This document shows positions 1 to 10,744 of a stretch of DNA of 64,000 nucleotides, piece by piece. The DNA is from Anoxybacteroides tepidamans (GTDB lineage: Bacteria; Bacillota; Bacilli; Bacillales; Anoxybacillaceae), in the NCBI RefSeq assembly GCF_014201465.1, contig NZ_JACHEP010000007.1, positions 53,963-117,962 on the forward strand, in the 5' to 3' direction. The position numbers and the translations under genes were made by a program. How positions within the stretch are numbered: the stretch's first letter is position 1; the number at the start of each line of letters is the position of its first letter. Below the pieces are notes generated by a model. That model did no database searches. It had not been told where the DNA came from and saw nothing but the letters and a program-made list of their open reading frames with translations.

Positions 1-492
1 TTTTAACAAATGATATTGAATCATATATAAAACCGAAAAAACAAATGAAAGCGAAAACGCCCCATACGCCAGTATAGCCATTGTAATATGAATTATTAGC
101 AGCTCGGAAATCATCTTTTCCGCTACGGCCTCAGATTGATCGTGAATCGGTGCAAACGTATGAAGCGCTAATATAAAAAATGCCAGCACATTCGTGAAAA
201 ACACAATAAAATCAACGCGCAACAACCGGTTAATCACAAGCGACAATGTAATGAGCACCCATGCGTAAAAATAAAGACCTTCCGACATCGTCAAAATCGG
301 AAACCGCTTTGTTTCGACGATGCGAAACAAGAAAAAAGCCGTCTGAAAAACCCATACAATAGAAAGTAACCAGAAGGCAGTGCGATTCGCCTTCCGGTTA
401 TGATGCAAAAAATCTATAAAATATAGCGATACAGACAATGAGTACAAAATAACGGATAATTCGTACAACCGTGTGAGATTCATCTCTAACAT
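1..492 (-). CDS. hemX: HemX, cytochrome-c-assembly-like membrane protein (3' part outside window)
   Basis: This is an open frame of 164 codons running off the left edge, so only the N-terminal part is present. The start is ATG at 490-492, preceded by AGAGAGGA, and it lies 16 nt after the hemA stop. The visible protein is almost entirely hydrophobic, with several predicted membrane helices separated by short polar turns, as in HemX/CcsA-type proteins. In Bacillus, hemX is the second gene of hemAXCDBL and its product lowers HemA levels. The identification rests on position directly after hemA and on membrane topology. Confidence 0.85.
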   Translation of the reverse strand, partial: MLEMNLTRLYELSVILYSLSVSLYFIDFLHHNRKANRTAFWLLSIVWVFQTAFFLFRIVETKRFPILTMSEGLYFYAWVLITLSLVINRLLRVDFIVFFTNVLAFFILALHTFAPIHDQSEAVAEKMISELLIIHITMAILAYGAFSLSFVFSVLYMIQYHLLK

Positions 493-508
493 TCGCAAAA
501 TTCCTCTC

Positions 509-1840
509 TTATGACTGTAGAGATGGGACAACCGAGCGCTCACCATCATCTTTTACCTGTTTTTGCGTCTGCAAAGCCTCTTCAATGTTAAAAATTTTCG
601 CAAACAACCGGAGCGCTTCTTCCGCATTCGGCTCTGCTGCTAATTCTTTCGCCCGCAAAATCGGATCGCGCAACAGTTGATTAATAATGCTTTTCGTATG
701 TTTGTTCAACACTTTGCGGTCGCGCTCCGATAAATGCGGCAGCTTCCGCTCGATGCTTTGCATCGTCTCTGCCTGAATCGCCAGCGCTTTTTCGCGAAGA
801 GCGGCAATAACTGGAACGACACCGAGTGTATGAAGCCATTGCTGGAATTCGACAAGCTCCGCTTCAATCATGATTTCAATTTGTTCCGCTGCTTTTTTTC
901 GTTCCGCCAAATTCGCTTGCACGATTCCTTCTAAATCGTCAATGTCGTATAAAAAGACGCTTTCAAGCTCCGATAACGCCGGATCTAAGTCGCGTGGAAC
1001 GGCGATATCGACCATAAACAACGGGCGGCCTTTGCGCATTTTTTCGATATGCATCATCATATCTTTCGTAATGACATACTCTTTTGCCCCTGTTGAGCTA
1101 ATTAAAATATCGGCTTCCACGAGGGCACATTGCAGCTCCGACAACGGCTTAGCGTTTCCGGAAAATTTCTCAGCCAAATGTTGCGCCTTCTCAAACGTCC
1201 GATTGATGACCGTCACTTTTTTCACACCGCTGCCGTAAAGGTTTTGCAGCGCCAGTTCCCCCATTTTCCCAGCACCAAGCACTAATACGTGCTTAGATGA
1301 TAAATCACCAAAAATCTTTTTCGCTAGCTCGACCGCTGCATAGCTAACCGATACAGCGTTCGAGCCAATTTCCGTTTCTGCATGCGCGCGTTTCGCTAAC
1401 GTCACTGCCTGCTTAAATAGCTGTTTAAATACGGTGCCGATTGTGTTTTCATGTTGCGCCAAAAGATAGCTTGAGCGCACTTGTCCTAAAATTTGCGTCT
1501 CACCTAAAATCATCGAATCAAGACCACAGGCAACGCGAAATAAATGTTCGATCGCCGCTTCATGTTCTAAAATCGTTAAATACGGTGTTAACTCTTCTTT
1601 CTCGAACTGAAACCAATTGGCTAAAAACGTTTTTATATAATAACGCCCAGTATGCACTTGGTCGACAACAGCATAAATTTCCGTACGGTTACACGTCGAA
1701 AGAATTACATTTTCTAAAATGCTTTTTTGTTGCTGTAACGCTTTCATCGCTTCGACCAGTTCAGATTCGCTAAATGTCAGCTTTTCGCGAATTTCGACAG
1801 GGGCGGTTTTATAGTTTACGCCAACGACAACAATATGCAC
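509..1840 (-). CDS. hemA: Glutamyl-tRNA reductase
   Basis: It reduces glutamyl-tRNA(Glu) to glutamate-1-semialdehyde with NADPH, the first committed step of C5-pathway tetrapyrrole synthesis. The protein starting at GTG 1840 has 443 residues and begins like known HemA proteins ([13 protein letters not shown]). The catalytic cysteine is Cys50 in STCNRTE, and a Rossmann nucleotide site [11 protein letters not shown] lies near residues 190-200. A helical dimerisation domain follows. An upstream in-frame ATG at 1870 would add ten atypical residues, while GTG 1840 has a GAGGGGG ribosome site. It is the first gene of the hem operon, followed by hemX. Confidence 0.97.
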   Translation of the reverse strand: MHIVVVGVNYKTAPVEIREKLTFSESELVEAMKALQQQKSILENVILSTCNRTEIYAVVDQVHTGRYYIKTFLANWFQFEKEELTPYLTILEHEAAIEHLFRVACGLDSMILGETQILGQVRSSYLLAQHENTIGTVFKQLFKQAVTLAKRAHAETEIGSNAVSVSYAAVELAKKIFGDLSSKHVLVLGAGKMGELALQNLYGSGVKKVTVINRTFEKAQHLAEKFSGNAKPLSELQCALVEADILISSTGAKEYVITKDMMMHIEKMRKGRPLFMVDIAVPRDLDPALSELESVFLYDIDDLEGIVQANLAERKKAAEQIEIMIEAELVEFQQWLHTLGVVPVIAALREKALAIQAETMQSIERKLPHLSERDRKVLNKHTKSIINQLLRDPILRAKELAAEPNAEEALRLFAKIFNIEEALQTQKQVKDDGERSVVPSLQS

Positions 1841-1884
1841 TTTCCTATACCCCCTCAGCCAAAAGTACATAATAATCTCACTAT

Positions 1885-1914
1885 ATTATAGCATGTATAT
1901 GTGCAATGCACCAA
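1885..1914 (-). promoter_or_regulatory. Probable sigma-A promoter of hemA
   Basis: On the minus strand TTGGTG is followed after 18 bp by a perfect TATAAT (1885-1890), about 45 bp before the hemA GTG. The -35 box is weak, so the call depends mainly on the -10 box and the position. Confidence 0.5.
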
Positions 1915-2036
1915 AAAAAAAATGTGAACACAATTTGAAACTGTATGATAAACTTTTATACAGAATCTCGAATGCTAATACATTTTCCACACATATCTAC
2001 AAATCGAAGTTCATGGGGAAAATCAGGAGGAACATG

Positions 2037-2522
2037 ATGAAAAAACACGGAATTTTTTCTGGCATTGTGCTCATTGGATTAGGCATTTATTTTTTAAGCG
2101 CCCAGCTTCCGCTTCCCTTTTTAAAGCTTTTTCAAGGATGGCCGACTTTGCTTGTCATTTTTGGAGCGGCTCTGCTCGGACAAGCCTATTCCGGACGTGA
2201 ATATCAACATATTTTCCCAGGAGTGTTGTTGTTCGGATTTGGTCTTCATTTTCTGCTCATCCAATCATTGAAAAGCTGGCCAAATAAAACTGGTATGCTA
2301 TTTTTAATCGTGGCGCTCGCCTTTTTGCTTAGTTCACGAAAAATGAAATCCGGATTTGTACAAAGTTTACTTTTTTTTGTTTTGGCCTTTGTCATGTTAT
2401 TTTCTGATCGGTTCAATTATTTCTTTCACATCATTGAAACGAGCATTTCATTTGTTTGGAAATTTTGGCCGCTCGTTTTTATTATTTTTGGCATATACAT
2501 ATTATTTGTAAAAAAGAAATAA
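2037..2522 (+). CDS. Small polytopic membrane protein of unknown function (ysxD position)
   Basis: A protein of 161 residues, hydrophobic throughout, with about five to six predicted membrane segments and a basic end (VKKK). The layout of paired short helices with G-I-Y/F-F turns resembles LiaF/LiaI-type membrane domains, but no catalytic motif is visible. An AGGAGG at 2025-2030 is followed by two adjacent ATGs at 2034 and 2037; the second has better spacing. It sits between hemA and engB, the place where B. subtilis carries ysxD, and may be its counterpart. It is one of the few plus-strand genes in this half of the window. Confidence 0.75.
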   Translation: MKKHGIFSGIVLIGLGIYFLSAQLPLPFLKLFQGWPTLLVIFGAALLGQAYSGREYQHIFPGVLLFGFGLHFLLIQSLKSWPNKTGMLFLIVALAFLLSSRKMKSGFVQSLLFFVLAFVMLFSDRFNYFFHIIETSISFVWKFWPLVFIIFGIYILFVKKK

Positions 2523-2586
2523 TGCATCACGAGTGTTGATTATCCATTATTTTACTAAAAAACACAGAATCATATGACTGAACACA

Positions 2587-2727
2587 AGCTTTTCTGCCTC
2601 TTCCCTCGAACAAGAACGCCGGCGGGCAAATGTCATTTGCCCGCAAAGCGTTCATTGTTCGAGGAGGGCATGCGTACAGCATGCCCAGTCGGCAAGCGAG
2701 CCGCTTGCCGACTACGGCAGAAAAGCT
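2587..2727. repeat. Cloverleaf-forming intergenic element, copy 1
   Basis: A 141-bp block that folds into a closed four-way structure. The outer stem is 12 bp and perfect (2587-2598 with 2716-2727). Inside are a long hairpin (2604-2664) whose base pairs CGAACAA with TTGTTCG and whose tip pairs CAAATG with CATTTG, an 8-bp hairpin (2666-2686) and a perfect 12-bp hairpin (2687-2713). It lies between convergent genes. The same architecture and several core motifs recur at 51078-51219 with different stem sequences. No coding potential is seen. Confidence 0.75.
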
Positions 2728-2787
2728 AGGAATAGAGCGATGTCAACTGGTTTTTAATGGTTAATCAACACGCCTGATAATGCATAC

Positions 2788-2826
2788 AAAAAAAACACCA
2801 GCCATTTCTTAATGGACTGGTGTTTT
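2788..2826 (-). terminator. Rho-independent terminator after engB
   Basis: Arms AAACACCAG and CTGGTGTTT enclose a short loop, with an A-run on the left that reads as a U-run for minus-strand transcripts. It lies 6 nt beyond the engB stop. T residues on the right suggest it also stops plus-strand transcripts. Confidence 0.85.
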
Positions 2827-2832
2827 CTATCA

Positions 2833-3414
2833 TTACATCATCCGTTGCAATGCACTCCATGCTTCATCTTTTCCTTGGCCCGTTTCCGCCGAAAAGAGAA
2901 TAAGTTCATCTTCAGCCACCATGTTCAACGTTTCCCGAACGATTTTTTGATGTTTTTGCCATTTTCCTTTTGGAACTTTATCTGCTTTCGTAGCGATCAC
3001 AATCGTTGGAATATCATAATGTTTTAAAAAATTGTACATCATGCAATCATCTTTCGTTGGCGGATGACGCAAATCGACAATTAGCACAACCGCTCTCAGC
3101 TGCCCTCTTGTCGTAAAATACGTTTCCATCATTTTTCCCCACGCTTGCCGCTCTTGTTTCGATACTTTGGCGAACCCATAGCCTGGAACATCAACAAAAT
3201 AAAACGATTCGTTAATGAGATAAAAATTTAATGTTTGCGTTTTTCCTGGTTTGGATGATGTACGTGCTAAACTTTTCCGATTCACCATTTTATTAATGAA
3301 CGATGATTTGCCGACGTTGGAGCGTCCGGCGAGCGCAAACTCCGGCAGCTCGCCAGCAGGATATTGTTCTGGTTTTACGGCACTTATCGTAATTTCTGCT
3401 GCAGTAATTTTCAT
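2833..3414 (-). CDS. engB: Ribosome-assembly GTPase EngB (YsxC/YihA)
   Basis: An essential small GTPase needed for late assembly of the 50S ribosomal subunit. The 193-residue protein shows G1 GRSNVGKS at 30-37, G3 DVPGYG at 75-80, G4 TKAD at 142-145 and a G5-like SAETG near the end. The length matches the family. Its ATG overlaps the TGA of lonA by 4 nt, so the two are probably translationally coupled, as in B. subtilis. A terminator follows directly. Confidence 0.97.
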   Translation of the reverse strand: MKITAAEITISAVKPEQYPAGELPEFALAGRSNVGKSSFINKMVNRKSLARTSSKPGKTQTLNFYLINESFYFVDVPGYGFAKVSKQERQAWGKMMETYFTTRGQLRAVVLIVDLRHPPTKDDCMMYNFLKHYDIPTIVIATKADKVPKGKWQKHQKIVRETLNMVAEDELILFSAETGQGKDEAWSALQRMM

Positions 3415-5735
3415 TCTTTTTCCCCTACCAATGCATGTTGTAACACTTCATCTAAATGCGAAACAAGAACGAATTGCAAATCTTTTTTCACCACTTCTGG
3501 AATGTCTTCTAAATCTTTTTCATTTTCTTTCGGTAAAATGATTTTTTTCAACCCCGCTCGATGAGCGCTTAACGTTTTCTCTTTTAACCCACCGATCGGC
3601 AGCACGCGGCCGCGCAGCGTAATTTCTCCCGTCATGCCAACAAATCGGCTCACCGGCCGTCCAGTTAAAGCGGAAACTAAGGCTGTAGCGATCGTAATGC
3701 CTGCCGAAGGACCATCTTTCGGGATCGCTCCTTCTGGAACGTGAATATGGATATCGTATTTTTCATGAAAATCCGGATCAATTCCAAGTTCTTCCGCACG
3801 AGAACGAACATAGCTGAATGCCGCTTGCGCCGATTCTTTCATCACCTCTCCTAATTTTCCTGTGAGCACCAATTTCCCTTTTCCAAGCGACAACGACACT
3901 TCGATCGATAACGTATCACCGCCAAACGGCGTATAAGCGAGCCCTGTCGCCACTCCGACTTGGTCTTGAAGTTCGGCTTGTCCATGGCGATATTTCCGCT
4001 TCCCTAAAAATTCTTCCAAATTTTTCTCCGTCACAATGACGCGCTTTTTCTCTTCCGATACAATAAGGCGAGCGGCTTTTCGGCAAATCGCGGCAAGCTG
4101 CCGTTCTAGTTCGCGCACGCCTGCTTCCCGCGTATAATAGCGAATGACATGTAAAACCGCCTCGTCGCGCATTTGCAAGCTTGCCTTTTTCAAGCCGTGT
4201 TCTTTCATCTGTTTCGGAAGTAAGTGCTGTTTCGCAATATGAAGTTTTTCTACTTCTGTGTAACCAGAAATTGCAATCACTTCCATACGATCCAAAAGCG
4301 GCTGCGGAATCGTTGCTAGGTTGTTGGCAGTTGCGATAAACATTACCTTCGATAAATCATATGGTTCTTCGATATAATGGTCGCTAAATGCATGATTTTG
4401 TTCCGGATCTAACACTTCAAGAAGCGCCGCCGACGGATCGCCGCGAAAATCGCTCGACATTTTGTCTATTTCATCCAACAAAAAGACCGGATTGATCGTG
4501 CCTGCTTTTTTCATCCCTTGAATAATTCGCCCCGGCATCGCTCCTACGTACGTGCGGCGATGCCCGCGTATTTCTGATTCATCGCGCACTCCACCTAATG
4601 ACACGCGCACAAAATGACGGTTAAGGGATTTTGCGATCGAACGGGCGAGCGATGTTTTTCCGACTCCCGGAGGTCCGACTAAACAAAGAATCGGTCCTTT
4701 TAACGATTTTGTTAACTGTTGCACCGCTAAATATTCAAGCACACGCTCTTTTACCTTTTCTAGTCCATAATGTTCTTCGTGTAAAATCGTTTCCGCCCGT
4801 TTAATATCATGAATATCTTCTGTTTGCTTCGTCCACGGCAACGCAAGAAGCCAATCGATGTAGTTTCGAATGACTGCGCTTTCGGCCGAAGTGGCCGGCA
4901 CTTTCTCATACCGTTCAAGCTCTTTTAACGCGGTTTCTTTGACGTGATCCGGCATTCCAGCTGCTTCAATTTTTTCTTTGAGCGTTTCGATTTCCCCTGT
5001 TTTTCCTTCTTTTTCGCCCAATTCTTTTTGGATCGCCTTCATTTGTTCGCGCAAATAATATTCTTTTTGTGTTCTCTCCATCGATTGCTTCACGCGCATG
5101 CTAATTTTTTTCTCGAGCTGCAGCACTTCTTTTTCATTATGAAGAATTTGAATAATTTTATGAACACGCTCTTTTATATCTACCGTTTCTAATATTTCTT
5201 GTTTCCCTTCTAGTTTCAGCGGCAGATGGGAAGCAATAATATCAGCCATTCGGCCCGGCTCGTCAATATCGGCGATCGAGGCAAAAATATCCGTCGATAA
5301 TTTTTTTGATAAATTTATGTATTGCTCAAAATATTCCAGCATCGTCCGTTTCAACGCTTCATCTTCTAAATCTTTGGTCGCCCGGTCCATGAATGTTTCC
5401 GCTTTTACGATAAAGCACGGCTCTTCGCTCACGGTCGCGATAATTCGGGCACGGCCAATCCCTTCCACTAATACGCGAAATGTCCCGTTCGGTAGCTTTA
5501 ACAGTTGCTTCACACGCGCCAATGTTCCCATTTCATATAAATCAGCTACGTTCGGTTCGTCAATCGAAACATCTTTTTGTGATGTGAGCAAAACCGTATA
5601 GTCCTCCACCATCGCCTTTTCCAACGCTTGAATAGACTTTTCACGGCCGACATCAAGATGCAATACCATCGTTGGGAACACGAGCAATCCCCGCAATGGG
5701 AGGAGGGGGACGATGATTTCTTTCTTTCTCGCCAT
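3411..5735 (-). CDS. lonA: ATP-dependent protease LonA
   Basis: A cytosolic AAA+ serine protease that degrades damaged and regulatory proteins. From ATG 5735 the protein has 774 residues, exactly the B. subtilis length. An N-terminal substrate-binding domain is followed by Walker A GPPGVGKT, Walker B FLLDEIDK and the C-terminal protease domain with the catalytic serine in PKDGPSAG (about residue 677) and lysine in the GGLKEK region. An upstream in-frame ATG at 5750 exists, but GGAGGTG lies between the two ATGs and points to the second. The gene overlaps engB. Confidence 0.97.
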   Translation of the reverse strand: MARKKEIIVPLLPLRGLLVFPTMVLHLDVGREKSIQALEKAMVEDYTVLLTSQKDVSIDEPNVADLYEMGTLARVKQLLKLPNGTFRVLVEGIGRARIIATVSEEPCFIVKAETFMDRATKDLEDEALKRTMLEYFEQYINLSKKLSTDIFASIADIDEPGRMADIIASHLPLKLEGKQEILETVDIKERVHKIIQILHNEKEVLQLEKKISMRVKQSMERTQKEYYLREQMKAIQKELGEKEGKTGEIETLKEKIEAAGMPDHVKETALKELERYEKVPATSAESAVIRNYIDWLLALPWTKQTEDIHDIKRAETILHEEHYGLEKVKERVLEYLAVQQLTKSLKGPILCLVGPPGVGKTSLARSIAKSLNRHFVRVSLGGVRDESEIRGHRRTYVGAMPGRIIQGMKKAGTINPVFLLDEIDKMSSDFRGDPSAALLEVLDPEQNHAFSDHYIEEPYDLSKVMFIATANNLATIPQPLLDRMEVIAISGYTEVEKLHIAKQHLLPKQMKEHGLKKASLQMRDEAVLHVIRYYTREAGVRELERQLAAICRKAARLIVSEEKKRVIVTEKNLEEFLGKRKYRHGQAELQDQVGVATGLAYTPFGGDTLSIEVSLSLGKGKLVLTGKLGEVMKESAQAAFSYVRSRAEELGIDPDFHEKYDIHIHVPEGAIPKDGPSAGITIATALVSALTGRPVSRFVGMTGEITLRGRVLPIGGLKEKTLSAHRAGLKKIILPKENEKDLEDIPEVVKKDLQFVLVSHLDEVLQHALVGEKE

Positions 5736-5770
5736 AGCGAACACCTCCATACTTCGTTTCCTATTCGTTT

Positions 5771-5799
5771 ATTGTATAGCACAGTTATATGTTTGTAAA
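5771..5799 (-). promoter_or_regulatory. Probable sigma-A promoter of lonA
   Basis: TTTACA (5794-5799) and TACAAT (5771-5776) are separated by 17 bp on the minus strand, 36 bp before the lonA start. No convincing CtsR or CIRCE box was seen next to it. Confidence 0.6.
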
Positions 5800-5973
5800 A
5801 TTTTATATAAGTTCACCTTTATCACAAATGTTCGGAAACAAGCCGCCGAACTGTTTTCAGCAGGCAATGTAAGAGTGACATCTTTAAAAAGCGAAACGTC
5901 AAATTGCCTTTACTGTGCACCCCGATTCCATCATCGTTGTTGCCTCAACGCCCTTCAGAAAGTTTTTTATACA

Positions 5974-6017
5974 AAGAAAAGCCGACTTCGACACAATGAT
6001 CTATTGAGCCGAAGTCG
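5974..6017 (-). terminator. Likely terminator after lonB
   Basis: Arms CGACTTCG (5983-5990) and CGAAGTCG (6010-6017) form an 8-bp stem, with a T-rich stretch downstream in the minus direction. It begins 10 nt after the lonB stop. The interval 5800-5973 shows nothing else recognisable. Confidence 0.55.
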
Positions 6018-6027
6018 TGATCGGTCA

Positions 6028-7689
6028 CTACACAAGCTTTGTTTCAGATTGATCCGCCGCAGCGGGGATGGCGTCATGTTTTTCTTGTTCAAAAACAATC
6101 GCTAATACTTCTTCAAGATGACGAACAGGTATAATCTCTATTCCGTCGATATCTCGTAACATTGACTGCATATTTTCAAACGGAATCATGACTTTTTTTG
6201 CTCCTGCCTGTTTCGCTGCTTTCACTTTCGGAAAAATCCCTCCGACCGGCTTAACATAGCCGTGAATGCTGATTTCTCCGGTCATCGCAATCGTTCGATC
6301 AATCGGAAGACGATAAATAGCTGAATAAATTCCTACTGCCATCGCAATTCCTGCTGATGGCCCGTCAATCGGAAGCCCACCTGGAAAATTTACATGAATA
6401 TCGTATTTGTCAGCAGGTATCCCCATCGCCCGCAATGCGGTAATGACGTTTTCAATCGATCCTCTGGCCATGCTTTTTCGGCGAATCGATTTTTCTCTGC
6501 TGCCGATGCTTTCTTCTTCCACAATTCCCGTAATGTTGACGCTTCCTTTTTCTTTTGCCGGCAAAGCCGTGACCTCCATTTCTAACAGCGCTCCTATGTT
6601 CGGCCCGTAAACGGCTAGTCCGTTGACAAATCCAACCATCGATGTATCGCTAATTTTCTTTTCGTATCTTGGCGATAGTTGGCTCGAATGAATCACCCAT
6701 TCAATATCTTGATCAAGAATAGTGTCACGTTTTTCCGAAATCGCAATGCCGGCTGCGATTTGCAGCAAATTGACTGCTTCCCGGCCGTTTCGAGCGTAGG
6801 AAGCAAGAGTGCGAATACCATTTTCCGAAACGTTCAAACGAATTTTTTCTACCGCTTTTCGAGCGATGAGCGCGATCTCCTCTTGATCAAGTTCACGGAA
6901 AAACACTTCCAAACAGCGGGAGCGAATCGCTGGAGGAATTTCGTTAGGTGTTCTTGTTGTGGCACCGACAAGCCGAAAATCGGCAGGAAGACCGTTTTGA
7001 AAAATATCGTGAATATGTGTCGGGATTTGCGGATTTCCCTCACTATAATAGGCGCTTTCGAAAAATACTTTCCGATCTTCAAGCACTTTTAATAGCTTAT
7101 TCATTTGAATCGGATGAAGTTCCCCGATTTCATCAATAAACAGAATGCCGCCGTGCGCATGCGTCACCGCTCCTTGTTTCGGCTGAGGAATGCCCGCTTG
7201 TCCCATCGCTCCTGCTCCTTGATAAATCGGATCGTGAACAGAGCCGATTAACGGATCGGCGATTCCGCGCTCATCAAACCGAGCCGTCGTCGCATCAAGT
7301 TCCACAAAGACCGCGCTCTTTTTAAAAGGGGAAAGCGGATTTTTTTTCGCTTCTTCTAACACAAGCCGGGCAGCAGCTGTCTTTCCTACCCCCGGAGGAC
7401 CGTAAATGATCACATGTTGCGGGTTCGGACCACATAAAGCCGCTTTTAACGCCTTAATCCCATCTTCTTGTCCGACGATGTCCACAAAATGTTTCGGTCT
7501 TACTTTTTCAGCAAGCGGTTCCGTTAAAGAAATGGATCGCAATTTTTGCAGATGTTCCATTTCTTTCCTTGATTCTTTATCGATCGATACCTTTTGTGTT
7601 CGTTGGCTTTTGAGCAAGTTCCAAAAATAGAGGCCGATAATCACCCCAAAAAACAGTTGTACAAATAAAGCAACGTTCGTCCAATTCAT
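6028..7689 (-). CDS. lonB: Membrane-anchored ATP-dependent protease LonB
   Basis: A second Lon-type protease, tied in Bacillus to the forespore and sporulation. The 553-residue protein begins with one hydrophobic helix (residues about 6-26) that anchors it to the membrane. Walker A GPPGVGKT, Walker B ILFIDEIGEL and a Lon protease domain with Ser445 in PIDGPSAG and Lys488 follow. It lacks the long N-terminal domain of LonA, as expected. A TTG three bases upstream is also in frame; the ATG at 7689 matches homologues (MNWT). The ribosome site GGAGGA lies in an inverted repeat (7702-7748). Confidence 0.96.
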   Translation of the reverse strand: MNWTNVALFVQLFFGVIIGLYFWNLLKSQRTQKVSIDKESRKEMEHLQKLRSISLTEPLAEKVRPKHFVDIVGQEDGIKALKAALCGPNPQHVIIYGPPGVGKTAAARLVLEEAKKNPLSPFKKSAVFVELDATTARFDERGIADPLIGSVHDPIYQGAGAMGQAGIPQPKQGAVTHAHGGILFIDEIGELHPIQMNKLLKVLEDRKVFFESAYYSEGNPQIPTHIHDIFQNGLPADFRLVGATTRTPNEIPPAIRSRCLEVFFRELDQEEIALIARKAVEKIRLNVSENGIRTLASYARNGREAVNLLQIAAGIAISEKRDTILDQDIEWVIHSSQLSPRYEKKISDTSMVGFVNGLAVYGPNIGALLEMEVTALPAKEKGSVNITGIVEEESIGSREKSIRRKSMARGSIENVITALRAMGIPADKYDIHVNFPGGLPIDGPSAGIAMAVGIYSAIYRLPIDRTIAMTGEISIHGYVKPVGGIFPKVKAAKQAGAKKVMIPFENMQSMLRDIDGIEIIPVRHLEEVLAIVFEQEKHDAIPAAADQSETKLV

Positions 7690-7701
7690 CAATTTAAATC
7701 C

Positions 7702-7748
7702 TCCTGCTTCAGTAGTATTACGTATAGTATCTCCGCCTAGAAGCAGGA
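7702..7748 (-). promoter_or_regulatory. Inverted repeat covering the lonB ribosome-binding site
   Basis: TCCTGCTTC (7740-7748, minus strand) pairs perfectly with GAAGCAGGA (7702-7710), which contains part of the lonB Shine-Dalgarno. The loop is 29 nt. If the transcript starts upstream the hairpin could hide the ribosome site; if the promoter lies in the loop it would act as DNA instead. Confidence 0.4.
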
Positions 7749-7754
7749 ATAAAC

Positions 7755-7789
7755 AAAAAAGAAGCCGCCTTTCTTGTAAAGACAGCCTC
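7755..7789 (-). terminator. Terminator after clpX
   Basis: A 12-bp stem with G-U pairs (7761-7772 with 7778-7789) and a 5-nt loop, followed on the minus strand by six T residues. It separates clpX from lonB. Confidence 0.85.
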
Positions 7790-7826
7790 TTGTATACGCG
7801 GTAGACAGTCGCCTCCGTTTTTCGTG

Positions 7827-9092
7827 TTAAGCCGAGGTTTTTCTTTCTTGTTCAACGATGGTACCATCGTGGCGGATCAGCTTAGGTGGTTGATTGCCGC
7901 GCACCGTTTCCGCTGTGATAATGCACTTTTGCACATCTTCACGCGAAGGAAGTTCAAACATGACATCCAGCATAATTCCTTCAATGATGGAACGAAGGCC
8001 GCGCGCACCCGTTTTGCGTTCAATTGCTTTTTTTGCAATTTCTCGCAACGCTTCTTCTTCAAATTCCAATTCGACATCATCAAGCTCGAGCATTTTTTGA
8101 TACTGCTTGACGATGGCGTTTTTCGGCTTTGTTAAAATATCCACTAATGCTTGCTCATCGAGCGGTTCCAATGTTGTAATGACCGGTAGACGTCCGACAA
8201 ATTCTGGAATTAATCCAAATTTTAACAAATCTTCCGGCAACACTTTTGATAGCAAGTTCTTTTCATTCACATCGCTTTGTTGTGTCTCCGCACCAAATCC
8301 GATGACTTTTTTCCCTAGACGGCGTTTAATAATCGGCTCGATTCCATCAAATGCACCGCCACAAATGAACAAAATGTTCGTTGTATCAATTTGAATAAAT
8401 TCTTGGTGCGGATGTTTCCGACCACCTTGTGGCGGAACGCTCGCGATCGTTCCTTCCAAAATTTTGAGCAATGCTTGCTGCACGCCTTCCCCGGATACGT
8501 CGCGCGTAATCGATGGGTTTTCTGATTTGCGCGCGATTTTATCAATTTCATCAATGTAAATAATGCCTTTTTCTGCTTTCTCGACATCATAATCTGCCGC
8601 TTGGATCAATTTTAACAGAATATTTTCGACGTCCTCACCAACGTACCCTGCTTCTGTTAAAGATGTCGCATCAGCGATGGCAAATGGGACATTTAAAATG
8701 CGCGCCAACGTTTGGGCAAGCAACGTTTTCCCGCTTCCTGTCGGCCCGATCATTAAAATATTGCTTTTCGACAGTTCCACATCGTCAATTTTGCTGTTGG
8801 AATTAATACGCTTGTAATGGTTATAAACGGCTACAGCGAGCGATTTTTTCGCTTCATCCTGTCCGATTACATACTCATCCAGAATTTCCCGGATTTCTTT
8901 TGGTTTCGGAACGTCTTTAAATTCAAACTCCTCTTCGTTCCCTAACTCTTCCTCCACAATTTCGGTACATAGTTCAATACATTCGTCGCATATGTATACG
9001 CCGGGGCCCGCCACTAACTTGCGGACTTGATCCTGCGTCTTGCCACAGAAAGAACATTTTAATTGCCCTTTCTCATCATTAAATTTAAACAT
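7827..9092 (-). CDS. clpX: ClpX, ATPase subunit of the ClpXP protease
   Basis: A AAA+ unfoldase that recognises substrates and feeds them to ClpP. The 421-residue protein starts with the zinc-binding domain (Cys13, Cys16, Cys35, Cys38). Walker A GPTGSGKT, Walker [10 protein letters not shown], the pore motif GYVGED and the ClpP-binding IGF-type loop (VIGFGAE) follow. Two ATGs are adjacent; 9092 is better spaced from AGGGGTGA than 9095. It lies between tig and lonB, the usual Bacillus order. Confidence 0.97.
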   Translation of the reverse strand: MFKFNDEKGQLKCSFCGKTQDQVRKLVAGPGVYICDECIELCTEIVEEELGNEEEFEFKDVPKPKEIREILDEYVIGQDEAKKSLAVAVYNHYKRINSNSKIDDVELSKSNILMIGPTGSGKTLLAQTLARILNVPFAIADATSLTEAGYVGEDVENILLKLIQAADYDVEKAEKGIIYIDEIDKIARKSENPSITRDVSGEGVQQALLKILEGTIASVPPQGGRKHPHQEFIQIDTTNILFICGGAFDGIEPIIKRRLGKKVIGFGAETQQSDVNEKNLLSKVLPEDLLKFGLIPEFVGRLPVITTLEPLDEQALVDILTKPKNAIVKQYQKMLELDDVELEFEEEALREIAKKAIERKTGARGLRSIIEGIMLDVMFELPSREDVQKCIITAETVRGNQPPKLIRHDGTIVEQERKTSA

Positions 9093-9274
9093 CATTTCAC
9101 CCCTTGTTTCAAAATTCCCTCATCATATGTACTTACTTACTTTTCCACAAACATTTCATGATCAAACTTATGTATTCGTCATTTTATCATAAACCACGAT
9201 ATAAATGCTAATAAAAAATCATTACATGTTTGAAAAATTTGAAAATTCACACTCGTGTTGTCTAATGTATGAAA

Positions 9275-9306
9275 GAACAAGGCACGAACGACCGCGCACC
9301 TTGTTC
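9275..9306 (-). terminator. Hairpin terminator after tig
   Basis: GAACAAGGTGCG pairs with CGTGCCTTGTTC (12 bp, two G-U pairs) with an 8-nt loop. Only a short T stretch follows on the minus strand. It sits between the tig stop and the clpX leader. Confidence 0.65.
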
Positions 9307-9347
9307 TTTATTGTTTCAAGCGGATACAAGCCCATACCCTCTAATCT

Positions 9348-10634
9348 TTATTGAGCTACTTTGCTATGTTCGACAAGGAAATCGACGACTTTGCGAAATT
9401 TCACATCTTCTTTTACGAGGTCAAGGCTGCCGAGAAGCTCTTTAATTTTCTCGACTGTTAAGTTGTAAGTTTCTGCCATTTTCTCAAGTTCTGCATTGAC
9501 TTCTTCGTCTGTTGCCTCAATGTTTTCTGCTTTCGCAATCGCTTCTAACGTTAAAGAAATGCGTACGCGCTTTTCAGCATCTTCTTTCATTTGCTCGCGC
9601 AACGCTGCTTCATCTTGACCTGAGAATTGGTAATAAAGGTTAAGATTTAATCCTTGCATTTGCAAGCGTTGGTCAAATTCACGCAACATGCGGTCTGTTT
9701 CGTTTTTAACCATCGCTTCAGGGATATCGATTTCTGCGTTTTCTGCTGCTTTTTCAACGACTGCGTCGCGAAGTGCTGCTTCTGCTTCTTTTTTTCTTGT
9801 TTCTTCTAATCTCGTGCGGATTTTTTCTTTTAATTGCTCAAGCGTTTCGACGTCTTCTTCCACATCTTTTGCAAATTCATCATCAAGCGCTGGAAGTTGC
9901 TTTGTTTTTACTTCATGTACTTTAATTTTGAATGTTGCAGGTTTTCCCGCCAACGCTTCCGCATGGTATTCTTCAGGGAATGTGACTTCAATGTCTTTTT
10001 CTGCCCCTGCTTCTAAGCCGATTAACTGTTCTTCAAAACCAGGGATGAACGTGCCAGAGCCGATGACAAGCGAATAGTTTTCCGCTTTTCCGCCTTCGAA
10101 TGGCTCACCATTGACAAAGCCTTCAAAGTCGATAACCGCTGTGTCGCCTTCTTCGATTTTACCATCTTCTTTTACAACGAGTTCTGCATAATTTTCTTGA
10201 AGGCGTTTTAATTCGTTTTCCACATCTTCTTCTGTTACCGTATCATCTAATTTTTCAACTTCAAGTTCTTTATATTGTCCTAATTTCACTTCTGGCTTGA
10301 CTGTAACTTTCGCCGTGAAAATTAAGCTTTTTCCTTTCTCCATTTGCTCAACGTCGATTTGTGGATAATCAACAGGTTCAATTCCTGTTTCTTCGACAGC
10401 TTTTGCATAAGCTTCTGGCAATAAAATATCAAGCGCATCTTGGTATAACGCTTCTACGCCAAAACGTTTTTCAAATAAAGAACGAGGAACTTTCCCTTTT
10501 CGGAATCCTGGAATGCTAATGTTTTTTACCACTTTTTTAAATGCAGCGTCCAAACCTTGATTGACTTTTTCCGCATCTACTTCAACGGTAAGAACGCCTT
10601 CGTTCCCTTCTAGCTTTTCCCATTTCGTTACCAT
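9348..10634 (-). CDS. tig: Trigger factor
   Basis: A ribosome-associated chaperone and peptidyl-prolyl isomerase for nascent chains. It has 428 residues. The N-terminal ribosome-binding domain carries the signature GFRKGKVPR near residues 43-51, a central FKBP-type domain (about 160-245) holds the [10 protein letters not shown] segment, and a long acidic helical C-terminal domain follows. The start is ATG 10634 with GGAGGG 6 nt upstream. It is transcribed from its own promoter and separated from clpX by a hairpin. Confidence 0.97.
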   Translation of the reverse strand: MVTKWEKLEGNEGVLTVEVDAEKVNQGLDAAFKKVVKNISIPGFRKGKVPRSLFEKRFGVEALYQDALDILLPEAYAKAVEETGIEPVDYPQIDVEQMEKGKSLIFTAKVTVKPEVKLGQYKELEVEKLDDTVTEEDVENELKRLQENYAELVVKEDGKIEEGDTAVIDFEGFVNGEPFEGGKAENYSLVIGSGTFIPGFEEQLIGLEAGAEKDIEVTFPEEYHAEALAGKPATFKIKVHEVKTKQLPALDDEFAKDVEEDVETLEQLKEKIRTRLEETRKKEAEAALRDAVVEKAAENAEIDIPEAMVKNETDRMLREFDQRLQMQGLNLNLYYQFSGQDEAALREQMKEDAEKRVRISLTLEAIAKAENIEATDEEVNAELEKMAETYNLTVEKIKELLGSLDLVKEDVKFRKVVDFLVEHSKVAQ

Positions 10635-10744
10635 ACTTTTCCCTCCAACAAAAAATCAATCTAGATCATGAACGCTTGTCCAACGGTCACGATCAACTTC
10701 GCATATATGTAATGATACAAAGATATACGTAATACAACCATTAT

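Noticed and set aside
5736..5990. CtsR or CIRCE control site for lonA
   Set aside because: I looked for the heptad direct repeats of CtsR and the CIRCE inverted repeat and saw no acceptable match.
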